Source: Aerobium sp039839275
GTDB taxonomy: Bacteria > Pseudomonadota > Alphaproteobacteria > Rhizobiales > Rhizobiaceae
DNA: 64,000 nucleotides
Assembly (NCBI RefSeq): GCF_039839275.1
Contig: NZ_JBDOQP010000007.1
Location: 1 to 64,000 of the forward strand
Direction of reading: 5' to 3'
Part shown: in pieces, positions 46,849 through 54,752 of the stretch
Layout of the letters: every line of letters begins with the position of its first letter
Numbering within the stretch: position 1 is the first letter of the stretch
Made by a program: the position numbers and the translations under genes
Notes under the pieces: model-generated
Seen by the model: the letters and a program-made list of their open reading frames with translations, nothing else
The model's database searches: none
Told to the model about the DNA's origin: nothing

Positions 46849-48033
46849 ATGTCCGCTTCCGCCATCGTCGTCGCCAGCGCGGCCCGCACGCCCGTCGGCT
46901 CCTTCAACGGCGCTTTCGCCAACACGCCTGCCCACGAGCTGGGTGCGGTTGCGATCCGCGAGGCGCTGGCGCGCGCTGGCGTCGACGGCAAGGAAGTCGA
47001 CGAGGTGGTGCTTGGCCAGATCCTCTCGGCGGGCCAGGGCCAGAACCCCGCGCGCCAGGCGGCGATGGCTGCCGGCATTCCGCAGGAAGCAACGTCCTGG
47101 GGCCTCAACCAGCTCTGCGGCTCGGGCCTGCGCGCGATCGCTATCGGCATGCAGCAGATCCAGACCGGAGATGCCGCCATCATCGTCGCCGGCGGTCAGG
47201 AGTCGATGTCGATGGCTCCGCATGTGGCGCATCTGCGCAGCGGCGTGAAGATGGGCGACTTCAAGATGATCGATTCGATGATCAAGGACGGCCTCACCGA
47301 CGCCTTCTACGGCTACCATATGGGCAATACCGCCGAGAACGTCGCCCGCCAGTGGCAGCTTTCGCGTGACGAGCAGGATGCATTCGCCGTCGCGTCGCAG
47401 AACAAGGCCGAGGCCGCGCAGAAGGCCGGACGCTTCAAGGACGAGATCGTTCCGGTTACGCTGACCACACGCAAGGGCGAGGTCGTGGTCGACCAGGACG
47501 AATATATCCGCCACGGCGCGACGATCGAGGCCATGCAGAAGCTTCGGCCCGCCTTCGACAAGGAAGGCACGGTCACGGCCGGCAACGCGTCCGGCATCAA
47601 CGACGGCGCGGCCGCCGTGGTGCTGATGAGCGAGGAAGAAGCCGTGCGCCGGGGCATCACGCCGCTGGTGCGCATCGTGTCGTGGGCCACCGCGGGCGTC
47701 GATCCGCAGATCATGGGCACCGGGCCGATCCCCGCGTCGCGCAAGGCGCTGCAGAAAGCCGGCTGGAAGGTCGACGAGCTGGATCTGGTCGAAGCCAACG
47801 AAGCCTTCGCCGCGCAGGCCTGCGCGGTCAACAAGGATATGGGCTGGAACCCGGAGATCGTGAACGTCAATGGCGGCGCGATCGCGATCGGCCACCCGAT
47901 CGGCGCGTCAGGCGCGCGCGTTTTCAACACGCTGGTCTTCGAAATGAAGCGTCGCGGTGCGAACAAGGGGCTCGCGACCCTGTGCATCGGCGGCGGCATG
48001 GGCGTGGCCATGTGCGTCGAAGCTATGAACTGA
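46849..48033 (+). CDS. phaA: Acetyl-CoA acetyltransferase (beta-ketothiolase)
   Basis: A 394-residue thiolase that condenses two acetyl-CoA to acetoacetyl-CoA, first step of PHB synthesis. Cys90 (LCGSGLRA), the His in GHPIGASGAR and Cys379 (LCIGGGMG) form the catalytic set. The ATG at 46849 follows GAGGAAAG; a GTG at 46828 would add seven residues. phaB begins 92 bases after its stop. Confidence 0.96.
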   Translation: MSASAIVVASAARTPVGSFNGAFANTPAHELGAVAIREALARAGVDGKEVDEVVLGQILSAGQGQNPARQAAMAAGIPQEATSWGLNQLCGSGLRAIAIGMQQIQTGDAAIIVAGGQESMSMAPHVAHLRSGVKMGDFKMIDSMIKDGLTDAFYGYHMGNTAENVARQWQLSRDEQDAFAVASQNKAEAAQKAGRFKDEIVPVTLTTRKGEVVVDQDEYIRHGATIEAMQKLRPAFDKEGTVTAGNASGINDGAAAVVLMSEEEAVRRGITPLVRIVSWATAGVDPQIMGTGPIPASRKALQKAGWKVDELDLVEANEAFAAQACAVNKDMGWNPEIVNVNGGAIAIGHPIGASGARVFNTLVFEMKRRGANKGLATLCIGGGMGVAMCVEAMN

Positions 48034-48124
48034 GACAACAAGCAGACAGGGAGTGAGGGAAGAAGAGCGGGCCGGGACCGCCATCCCTTACTCTCAGAAG
48101 AGCCATGTGAGGGAGGAGAATGAC

Positions 48125-48850
48125 ATGACCCGAACGGCAATCGTTACAGGTGGGACGCGCGGTATTGGCGCTGCCATATCCGTTGCCCTGCGTGACGCAG
48201 GCTACAAGGTTGCGGCAAACTATGCCGGCAATGACGACGCAGCGGCAAAGTTCAAGGAAGAGACCGGCATTCCGGTCTACAAGTGGTCGGTCGCCGAATA
48301 CGAGGCCTGTGTCGATGGTGTGGCCCGCGTCGAGGCCGAGCTCGGCCCCGTGGACGTGCTCGTCAACAATGCCGGCATCACCCGCGATGCGATGTTCCAC
48401 AAGATGACGCCGCAGCAGTGGAAAGAGGTCATCGACACCAATCTCACCGGTGTGTTCAACATGACCCATCCGCTGTGGTCCGGCATGCGCGACCGCAAGT
48501 TCGGCCGGGTGATCACGATATCGTCGATCAACGGCCAGAAGGGCCAGGCGGGCCAGGCAAACTATTCCGCCGCCAAGGCTGGCGATCTCGGCCTCACCAA
48601 GGCGCTGGCGCAGGAAGGCGCGCGCGCCGGCATCACGGTCAACGCCATCTGTCCCGGCTATATCGCCACCGAGATGGTCAAGGCGATCGACGAGAAGGTG
48701 CTCAACGAGCGCATCATCCCGCAGATTCCGGTCGGTCGCCTGGGCGAGCCGGAGGAGATCGCGCGGGTGGTGGTCTTCCTCGCGTCGGACGAAGCAGGCT
48801 TCATCACAGGTTCGACCGTTTCGGCCAATGGCGGCCAGTTCTTCGTCTAA
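48125..48850 (+). CDS. phaB: Acetoacetyl-CoA reductase
   Basis: A 241-residue NADPH-dependent short-chain reductase producing (R)-3-hydroxybutyryl-CoA. It has TGGTRGIG, NNAGITRDAMFHKM and the catalytic Tyr-x-x-x-Lys in YSAAKAG; these are characteristic of PhaB/PhbB. The ATG is preceded by a strong GGAGGAGAA. Cotranscribed with phaA; a hairpin terminator follows. Confidence 0.96.
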   Translation: MTRTAIVTGGTRGIGAAISVALRDAGYKVAANYAGNDDAAAKFKEETGIPVYKWSVAEYEACVDGVARVEAELGPVDVLVNNAGITRDAMFHKMTPQQWKEVIDTNLTGVFNMTHPLWSGMRDRKFGRVITISSINGQKGQAGQANYSAAKAGDLGLTKALAQEGARAGITVNAICPGYIATEMVKAIDEKVLNERIIPQIPVGRLGEPEEIARVVVFLASDEAGFITGSTVSANGGQFFV

Positions 48851-48883
48851 GGCAGAACGTCCCGCATCCTCCCAATTCCAATC

Positions 48884-48918
48884 AATGCCGCGCGTCCGGT
48901 CGGTCTCGCGGCATTTTT
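48884..48918 (+). terminator. Terminator after phaAB
   Basis: A 9-base-pair stem AATGCCGCG / CGCGGCATT with a 14-base loop, followed by TTT and then CG, 33 bases after phaB. Confidence 0.75.
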
Positions 48919-48974
48919 CGTGCCCAAAGGTTAACGCGCACGGCGAAAGCCTGTGCGAATCACGGTGGACAAGC

Positions 48975-49023
48975 TGTGGACTAGTTGTGCGCTGCCTGTG
49001 GAAGCCACTACATCTTGTGTGGA
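48975..49023. repeat. Three phased TGTGGA hexamers (DnaA-box-like)
   Basis: TGTGGA occurs at 48975, 48997 and 49018 on the + strand, 22 and 21 bases apart, so on the same helix face. On the reverse strand they read TCCACA, the core of the DnaA box; full boxes match the TTATCCACA consensus with two or three differences. Confidence 0.35.
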
Positions 49024-49047
49024 ACAAACCGGGAAGATTGTCTCAGG

Positions 49048-49071
49048 GGTGATTCGTCGCCGATTCGTTCC
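49048..49071 (+). repeat. 24-base repeat, copy A (two GANTC sites 11 bases apart)
   Basis: This copy differs from copy B (49330-49353) at a single position. Each contains two GATTCG units whose starts are 11 bases apart. GATTC is a CcrM methylation site (GANTC). Confidence 0.7.
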
Positions 49072-49119
49072 GGGTTTGGTCGGAACGTTAACCGGAAACA
49101 CCCCGCAACCGGCAAAAGG

Positions 49120-49134
49120 TTAAGCCGGTGTTAA
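49120..49134. promoter_or_regulatory. CtrA binding box
   Basis: TTAA-GCCGGTG-TTAA is a perfect match to the TTAA-N7-TTAA consensus of the alphaproteobacterial cell-cycle regulator CtrA. It is preceded by AAAGG and lies in the AT-richer part of the intergenic region, 360 bases before the helicase gene. Confidence 0.5.
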
Positions 49135-49329
49135 TATTTCCCTAATGAAATCTGAAGCTTAGCCGAGAAGTCGCGCGGCCGCTCGGGGAGGCTGACGGCC
49201 TTACGGGGAAAAGTTAACGCCGCTGCCGCTTTGCTCTCGATCGCGGCAAACAGCGATTCAGCATGTGCCCGGACAAGTGTCGGTTCTCACCAGATGTAGT
49301 GGTGAACAAAACAGGAATATGCGCAGGTA

Positions 49330-49363
49330 GGTGATTCGTCGCTGATTCGTTCCAGACTCGTTC
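49330..49363 (+). repeat. 24-base repeat, copy B plus a third 11-base unit (three phased GANTC sites)
   Basis: Copy B is extended by a further unit, GACTCGTTCCA, so GANTC sites at 49333, 49344 and 49355 are exactly 11 bases apart. It lies about 120 bases before the helicase start. Copy A at 49048 lacks the third unit. Confidence 0.7.
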
Positions 49364-49479
49364 CAAACCTTAATATGTGCAGTTTTCATTGGCGTGGGGG
49401 CGGCAGTCACCTATCTTCGCATCGGCACGCCGGTCTCTTCCGCTCCACCCGGCCCGCATGATAGTTGGAGCGTCCGCTG

Positions 49480-52400
49480 ATGATGCGCCAAGAGGCCCGA
49501 CCTCCCACGATGAATATCCTCACCAGAGCAGACGCGCCCCTCGTGCTTACCGGCAGGGACGTCACTGCGGTCCTTGGGCCGACAAACACCGGCAAGACGC
49601 ATCTGGCCATCGACCGCATGATCGCGCACGAGAGCGGCATGATCGGGCTTCCGCTGCGATTGCTGGCGCGCGAGGTCTATAGCCGCGTGGTCGACCGCGT
49701 CGGCGCCGACAAGGTCGCGCTGGTGACGGGCGAGGAGAAGATCGTTCCGCCCGGGGCACGGTATTCGGTCTGCACCGTCGAGGCGATGCCACGGGAGACG
49801 GACGTCGCGTTCGTGGCCATCGACGAGGTCCAGCTTGCCGCCGATCTCGAACGCGGCCACATCTTTACCGACCGCATCCTGCACCTGCGGGGCCGGCAGG
49901 AAACGCTGCTCTTGGGTGCCGCCACGATGCGCGGCATTCTGGAAAAGCTGCTGCGCGGGATTTCCGTCGTGACCCGGCCACGCATGTCGCAACTCGCCTA
50001 TGCCGGATCGAAGAAGCTGACGCGCCTGCCGCACCGGTCCGCGATCGTGGCGTTCTCGGCAGACGAGGTCTACGGCATCGGAGAACTCATTCGCCGCCAG
50101 CGCGGGGGCGCGGCGGTCGTCCTCGGCGCGCTGAGCCCACGTACGCGCAATTCCCAGGTCGAACTCTATCAGTCCGGCGATGTCGACTATCTCATCGCAA
50201 CCGACGCGATCGGCATGGGCCTGAACCTCGACGTCGACCACGTCGCCTTCGCGCAGAATCGCAAGTTCGACGGGTTCCAGTATCGCGACCTCACCGCAGC
50301 CGAACTCGGCCAGATCGCGGGCCGCGCTGGACGCCATGTGCGCGACGGCACGTTCGGCGTCACCGGCCAGGTCGATCCATTGTCCGACGAGCTCGTCGAA
50401 CGGATCGAATCGCACAATTTCGATTCCGTCAAAGTGCTGCAGTGGCGAAGCGCACGGTTCGATTTTTCGAGCCTGGATGCGCTCAAACGCTCGATCGACG
50501 TGATCCCTCCGGTTGAAGGGCTGACGCGGGCCTTGCCGGCGGTGGACGCGCGCGCGCTGGAGCATCTTTCGAAAGACGAGGAGATCCGCAAGCTCGCCAC
50601 CGGCGCCAAACGGGTGGAGCTCCTGTGGGAGGCATGCGCGCTGCCCGACTATCGTCGCATCGCGCCGGCCCAGCATGCGGACATCATCGGCTCGATCTAT
50701 CTCGACCTTGCCCGCAAGGGCCATGTCGACGAAAGCTACATGGCAGAGCAGGTTCGGCGCGCCGACACGACCGAGGGCGACATCGACACGCTGTCGCACC
50801 GCATCGCGCAGATCAGGACCTGGACTTTCGTCTCGCACCGTCCTGGATGGCTTGCCGATCCGGCACACTGGCAGGAAAAAACGCGCGAGATCGAGGATAG
50901 ATTGTCCGATGCGCTTCACGAACGATTGACGAAACGCTTCGTAGACCGCAGGACATCCGTGCTGATGAGGCGCCTGAGAGAAAACGCGATGCTTGAAGCT
51001 GAAATCAATCCGTCCGGCGATGTCGTCGTCGAGGGACACCATGTGGGAGCGCTCGAAGGATTTCGCTTCACAGCCGACCAGTCCGCGGGAGGCGAGGATG
51101 CCAAGGCCGTGAAGGCCGCCGCGCAAAAGGCGCTCGCCAGCGAGTTCGACGCGCGCGCCGAACGCTTCGCCAATGCCGCCAACGGTGATTTCGCGCTGGC
51201 GTCCGATGGATTGTTGCGCTGGATCGGCGCGCCTGTCGCGACCCTTACCGGCGGCGAGGACCCGCTCGCGCCGCGCGTCATCCTGCTCGCCGACGAGCAA
51301 CTGACGGGTCCGTCCCGAGACAAGGTGGCCGCCCGGGCGGAGCGCTTCGTGCGCTACCAGATGGAGACGTTGCTCAAGCCGCTGTTCGACCTCAAGAACG
51401 CCGACCAGTTGAGCGGGATCGCTCGCGGCATCGCCTTCAGGTTGGTGGAGAATTTCGGGCTGCTCAACCGCCGCGATGTCGCGGACGAGGTCAAGTCTCT
51501 CGACCAGGAAGCGCGTGCCGCGCTGCGTCGGCTGGGCGTGCGCTTCGGCGCTTTCCACATCTTCGTGCCGACGCTGCTTAAGCCGGCGCCGGCCGGTCTT
51601 CTGACCCTGCTGTGGTCGCTTCAGAACGACGGCAAGGACAAGCCCGGTTTCGGCGACGTGGTCAACGGACTGGCGTCCGGGCGCACATCGCTGGTGGTCG
51701 ACACGGCCTTCGAGCCGGCATTCTACCGCCTTGCGGGCTATCGCTCGCTTGGTCGTCGTGCCGTTCGGGTCGACATTCTCGAGCGGCTCGCCGACCTGAT
51801 CCGTCCGGCGCTGTCATGGCGCGCGGGCACCGGCCAACGTCCGGAAGGCGCTTTCGACGGTGCCGCGTTCATCGTAACGCCGGCGATGATGTCGATCCTC
51901 GGGGCAACCTCCGAGGACATCGAGGAAATCCTCAAGGGCCTTGGCTATCGCTCCGAGGCGAAGCCGGCGGCCGAGGTGCAGGCCCGGCTTGAATCGCTGG
52001 ACGCCGCGGAACGTGAACGCGTCGCCGCCAAGGCGGCAGAGGCCGCTGCCAGGGAAGCCGCCGCAACGCAGGCTGCCGACGTAGAGGCCGCGGTTGTGGC
52101 CGACGAAGGGTCGGCGCCGGATGCCGCTGCACAAGTCGAGGCGGTGGCCACGGACGGCGAAACGATAGTCGAGCCCGCCACTGCGGGGCCGGGCGCTACC
52201 GTCCCGGCGGAGCCGGACGTCGAGGCGTCCGTGCCGGCTGAACAGGCGCCGGCGGCCGAGGTTGTCGCGACGCCTGGGACAGAAGAGGCCGTCACGGAAG
52301 AGCCTGCCTCCGTTGCCGAACCCGCCGAGGAGCCGAAACCGATCCTTTTGTGGCGTCCGGCACGTTTCGAGGGGCGACAGAGGCAAGGGCAACGGCACGG

Positions 52401-52692
52401 GCAGAGTCGCGGCCGTCCCCAGGGCCAGCAGAATGCGCGCGGCGAGGAAGGCGAGGCTGCTCGGCCTGAAGGCGAAGGCGCGCGCCAGCGTCACGGCCGT
52501 GGCAAGTTCAAGGGCAACAAGCCGGGTGGCGGTGGCAAACCGGGCGGTGAGAATCGCCGCCACGAGCGCAATGGCGAGCGGCAGGCCAACACCCGGCCCG
52601 CCGGCAAGCCACGCGACGAACGCCCGGCCAAGGTCGATCCGGACTCGCCCTTCGCCAAGCTCGCCGCATTGCGCGACCAACTCAAGAAGTAG
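49480..52692 (+). CDS. Suv3-like DExH RNA helicase with long low-complexity tail
   Basis: A protein of about 1070 residues. The helicase core has Walker A GPTNTGKTHLA, motif II in DEVQ, and motif VI QIAGRAGR, the pattern of Suv3/mitochondrial degradosome-type helicases found in alphaproteobacteria. A second helical region extends to about residue 830. The last ~240 residues are Ala/Glu-rich then Arg/Gly/Gln-rich (from about residue 960), likely disordered and RNA-binding. Start ATG at 49480 has GGAG upstream; an ATG at 49510 is also possible. The S4-domain gene begins immediately at its stop. Confidence 0.88.
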   Translation: MMRQEARPPTMNILTRADAPLVLTGRDVTAVLGPTNTGKTHLAIDRMIAHESGMIGLPLRLLAREVYSRVVDRVGADKVALVTGEEKIVPPGARYSVCTVEAMPRETDVAFVAIDEVQLAADLERGHIFTDRILHLRGRQETLLLGAATMRGILEKLLRGISVVTRPRMSQLAYAGSKKLTRLPHRSAIVAFSADEVYGIGELIRRQRGGAAVVLGALSPRTRNSQVELYQSGDVDYLIATDAIGMGLNLDVDHVAFAQNRKFDGFQYRDLTAAELGQIAGRAGRHVRDGTFGVTGQVDPLSDELVERIESHNFDSVKVLQWRSARFDFSSLDALKRSIDVIPPVEGLTRALPAVDARALEHLSKDEEIRKLATGAKRVELLWEACALPDYRRIAPAQHADIIGSIYLDLARKGHVDESYMAEQVRRADTTEGDIDTLSHRIAQIRTWTFVSHRPGWLADPAHWQEKTREIEDRLSDALHERLTKRFVDRRTSVLMRRLRENAMLEAEINPSGDVVVEGHHVGALEGFRFTADQSAGGEDAKAVKAAAQKALASEFDARAERFANAANGDFALASDGLLRWIGAPVATLTGGEDPLAPRVILLADEQLTGPSRDKVAARAERFVRYQMETLLKPLFDLKNADQLSGIARGIAFRLVENFGLLNRRDVADEVKSLDQEARAALRRLGVRFGAFHIFVPTLLKPAPAGLLTLLWSLQNDGKDKPGFGDVVNGLASGRTSLVVDTAFEPAFYRLAGYRSLGRRAVRVDILERLADLIRPALSWRAGTGQRPEGAFDGAAFIVTPAMMSILGATSEDIEEILKGLGYRSEAKPAAEVQARLESLDAAERERVAAKAAEAAAREAAATQAADVEAAVVADEGSAPDAAAQVEAVATDGETIVEPATAGPGATVPAEPDVEASVPAEQAPAAEVVATPGTEEAVTEEPASVAEPAEEPKPILLWRPARFEGRQRQGQRHGQSRGRPQGQQNARGEEGEAARPEGEGARQRHGRGKFKGNKPGGGGKPGGENRRHERNGERQANTRPAGKPRDERPAKVDPDSPFAKLAALRDQLKK

Positions 52693-53079
52693 ATGCCCGG
52701 CGAAGGCCGCCAGCGCGTCGACAAATGGCTGTTCTTCGCGCGCGCCATCAAGTCGCGATCGCTCGCGGCCAAACTGGTGCAGGCAGGCAGGGTCAGGCTC
52801 AACCGGGACAAGATCGACCAACCGTCGCATCCGGTGAAGATCGGCGACGTGCTGACGATAACGCTGGAGCGCCGGGTCATCATATGGCGGGTGCTGGCGT
52901 CGGGGGTCCGGCGTGGTCCGGCCGAGGAGGCGCGCACCCTCTACGAGGACATGACGCCGCCGGCAGAGGCACGGGACGATTCGCTACCGGACGCATTGGT
53001 GCCAGTGCGCGCGCAGGGATCCGGCCGGCCGACGAAGAAAGAGCGGCGGCGTATCGACGCCTTGCGTGACGATGAGTGA
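52693..53079 (+). CDS. S4-domain RNA-binding protein (Hsp15-like)
   Basis: A 128-residue protein whose first ~60 residues form an S4 fold (QRVDKWLFFARAIKSRSLAAKLVQAGRVRLN), as in Hsp15/HslR, which rescues stalled 50S-nascent chain complexes. The C-terminus is basic. Its ATG directly follows the helicase stop (TAGATG), so the two are translationally linked and probably act on RNA together. Confidence 0.88.
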   Translation: MPGEGRQRVDKWLFFARAIKSRSLAAKLVQAGRVRLNRDKIDQPSHPVKIGDVLTITLERRVIIWRVLASGVRRGPAEEARTLYEDMTPPAEARDDSLPDALVPVRAQGSGRPTKKERRRIDALRDDE

Positions 53080-53213
53080 TGCGCCGGAAATCGGGTGCCG
53101 GAATATCGTTCCGCGCCACGGCGATTGCGCGCAATGGTCACCCTTGCACAGGCCCGGCAAAGGCGCTACCTCACCGCCGGACAACAGACTAGCCCGACGG
53201 CGGGAGCAGCCAC

Positions 53214-53552
53214 ATGACCTATGTCGTCACCGACAACTGCATCAAGTGCAAGTATATGGACTGCATCGAGGTGTGTCCGGTCGACTGCTTCTATGAAGGC
53301 GAGAACATGCTCGTCATTCATCCCGACGAGTGCATCGACTGCGGTGTCTGCGAGCCGGAATGCCCGGCGGACGCGATCAAGCCCGATACCGAACCGGGCC
53401 TTGAGAGGTGGCTGGAGGTGAACACCGAATACGCCTCGAAATGGCCCAACATCACGGCAAAGAAGGAGCCGCCGGCGGACGCGAAAGAGTTCGACGGGGT
53501 GGCGAACAAGTTCGAGAACCACTTCTCCGCAGAGCCGGGGGACGGTGATTGA
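53214..53552 (+). CDS. fdxA: Ferredoxin FdxA (7Fe/8Fe type)
   Basis: A 112-residue ferredoxin with two cysteine clusters, CIKCKYMDCIEVCP and CIDCGVCEPECP, arranged as in [3Fe-4S][4Fe-4S] ferredoxins such as Azotobacter FdI. It serves as a low-potential electron carrier. Start is ATG at 53214 with GGGAGCAG upstream. 376 bases of leader and promoter separate it from carD. Confidence 0.94.
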   Translation: MTYVVTDNCIKCKYMDCIEVCPVDCFYEGENMLVIHPDECIDCGVCEPECPADAIKPDTEPGLERWLEVNTEYASKWPNITAKKEPPADAKEFDGVANKFENHFSAEPGDGD

Positions 53553-53654
53553 GCCACTTGCGTTGACCTTGCGTCATCGCTGCCTGACCGCGATTTCTTT
53601 TCGGCTTCGGCGACATGGCCCGAAGGCGGCCATGCTCGCTCGTGCGGTAAATTG

Positions 53655-53683
53655 TTGATTCTTTCCACTTTTCGTGTTACATA
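53655..53683 (+). promoter_or_regulatory. Candidate sigma-70 promoter of carD
   Basis: TTGATT (53655-53660), a 17-base spacer and TACATA (53678-53683). It is flanked by the inverted repeat TGTTGATT/AATCAACA, which could be an operator. It would give a leader of about 235 bases. Confidence 0.4.
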
Positions 53684-53766
53684 AAATCAACATGCCTATG
53701 ACAGACGTCGATAGATGGCGCGAGCGCACCAATCATTGAAAGGCTGAACGCATTCGGGACCAGTGA

Positions 53767-53806
53767 GATCTGGACCGGGAGAGCGTGATCGCGTCTCCCT
53801 CAGATC
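53767..53806 (+). other. Two-part stem-loop in the carD leader
   Basis: Outer stem GATCTG (53767-53772) with CAGATC (53801-53806) encloses an inner stem GGGAGA (53777-53782) with TCTCCC (53794-53799), separated by an internal loop of four and one bases. No T-tract follows, so it is not a simple terminator. It ends about 120 bases before the carD start. Confidence 0.45.
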
Positions 53807-53928
53807 GTGAACTGCTTTCGAGGCGCGCACCTTTGTCTTGTCCCTGGCAGGTGGCAGGCCGACTCATCGGCCCCAGTCGTATAGCGCGTAGCCAGATGGT
53901 TCGCGACATAAAAAGGAGTACAGGGCGT

Positions 53929-54501
53929 ATGGCAACCCAGCAGAAGAAATCCGCAGCCAGACATGGCTTCAAGACCGGTGAGTACATCGTCTATCCGGCG
54001 CATGGCGTCGGACAGATCGCGACCATCGAGGAGCAGGAGGTCGCGGGCATGAAGCTGGAATTGTTCGTCATCGACTTCCAGAAGGACAAGATGCGTCTCA
54101 AGGTGCCGGTCGCCAAGGCGACGTCCATCGGCATGCGCAAGCTTTCGGAGACGGATTATGTCGACCGCGCTTTGAAGGTCGTTCAGGGTCGTGCCCGCGT
54201 GAAGCGCACCATGTGGTCGCGTCGCGCGCAGGAATATGATGCGAAGATCAACTCCGGCGACCTGATCTCGATCTCGGAAGTCGTGCGCGATCTCTACCGC
54301 GCCGAGAACCAGCCCGAGCAGTCCTATTCTGAACGTCAGCTCTACGAAGCTGCGCTGGACCGGATGGCGCGCGAGATCGCGGCCGTCAACAAGATGTCCG
54401 ATACGGAAGCGGTGCGGCTCATCGAGGTGAATCTCAACAAGGGACCACGTCGCGGCGCAAAGGCCGACAACGAGGAATCCGAGCAGGAAGAGGCAGCATA
54501 A
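53929..54501 (+). CDS. CarD family transcription factor
   Basis: A 190-residue CarD/CdnL protein. The N-terminal RNA-polymerase-interacting domain (about residues 12-70; FKTGEYIVYPAHGVGQI) binds the beta subunit; the helical C-terminus (about 80-175) contacts promoter DNA and stabilises open complexes, chiefly at rRNA and growth genes. The C-terminal tail is acidic. ATG at 53929 is preceded by AAGGAG at slightly long spacing. A strong terminator follows; rpoH lies 250 bases on. Confidence 0.92.
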   Translation: MATQQKKSAARHGFKTGEYIVYPAHGVGQIATIEEQEVAGMKLELFVIDFQKDKMRLKVPVAKATSIGMRKLSETDYVDRALKVVQGRARVKRTMWSRRAQEYDAKINSGDLISISEVVRDLYRAENQPEQSYSERQLYEAALDRMAREIAAVNKMSDTEAVRLIEVNLNKGPRRGAKADNEESEQEEAA

Positions 54502-54531
54502 ACGCTGCTTCCCGTTTGTAGTGTTCGACTG

Positions 54532-54562
54532 AAAGACCCGGCCCTCGCGGCCGGGTCTTTCC
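54532..54562 (+). terminator. Terminator after carD
   Basis: A perfect 12-base-pair stem AAAGACCCGGCC / GGCCGGGTCTTT with a CTCGC loop, 30 bases after the carD stop. Confidence 0.85.
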
Positions 54563-54642
54563 GTTTCAGCGTTCTTCTTCCATCGATCACGGCAATGTGT
54601 CGGCGTCGAAATGCGGTCCTGGCGCGAATTTGTCCCTCGAAG

Positions 54643-54670
54643 GGAACCAATCCGGCTGATGATACGTATT
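54643..54670 (+). promoter_or_regulatory. EcfG (RpoE2)-type general stress promoter of rpoH
   Basis: GGAACC (54643-54648), a 16-base spacer and CGTATT (54665-54670) match the alphaproteobacterial EcfG consensus GGAAC-N16-17-CGTT except for one base in the -10. It lies 83 bases before the rpoH start. In Sinorhizobium rpoH2 is known to be transcribed by RpoE2, which supports the call. Confidence 0.6.
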
Positions 54671-54752
54671 TCCTTGCGGGGGCGCGCGGACCGACGCTCT
54701 GAATTGTTCGACGGTCCGTTAGTGGCGCCCGCAAATTCAGAGGGAGCGCGAT

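Larger units (their letters stand above)
48919..49479. other. Long intergenic control region with cell-cycle-type motifs
   Basis: A stretch of about 560 bases with no plausible gene in any frame, less GC-rich than its surroundings near 49120-49150. It contains three TGTGGA hexamers 21-22 bases apart, three GTTAAC sites, one perfect TTAA-N7-TTAA CtrA box, seven GANTC sites (48957, 49051, 49062, 49255, 49333, 49344, 49355) and two copies of a 24-base repeat. The promoter of the helicase gene is expected near its right end. Confidence 0.6.
53553..53928. other. fdxA-carD intergenic region with promoter and structured leader
   Basis: 376 bases without a gene of its own. It holds an 8-base inverted repeat TGTTGATT/AATCAACA (53653-53692) over a sigma-70-like promoter and a two-part hairpin (53767-53806) inside the presumed carD leader. 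The carD reading frame continues upstream to 53785, but the leader part is not translated from a good start. Confidence 0.55.

Noticed and set aside
49411..51558. 715-codon reading frame on the - strand across the helicase
   Set aside because: It is an antisense shadow of the helicase gene in GC-rich DNA; composition is His/Arg/Asp-rich with no family motif, and the + strand has full helicase motifs.
53785..53928. Longer CarD starting 48 codons upstream
   Set aside because: The extra residues lack similarity to CarD, and the region carries promoter/leader structure; the ATG at 53929 matches family N-termini.
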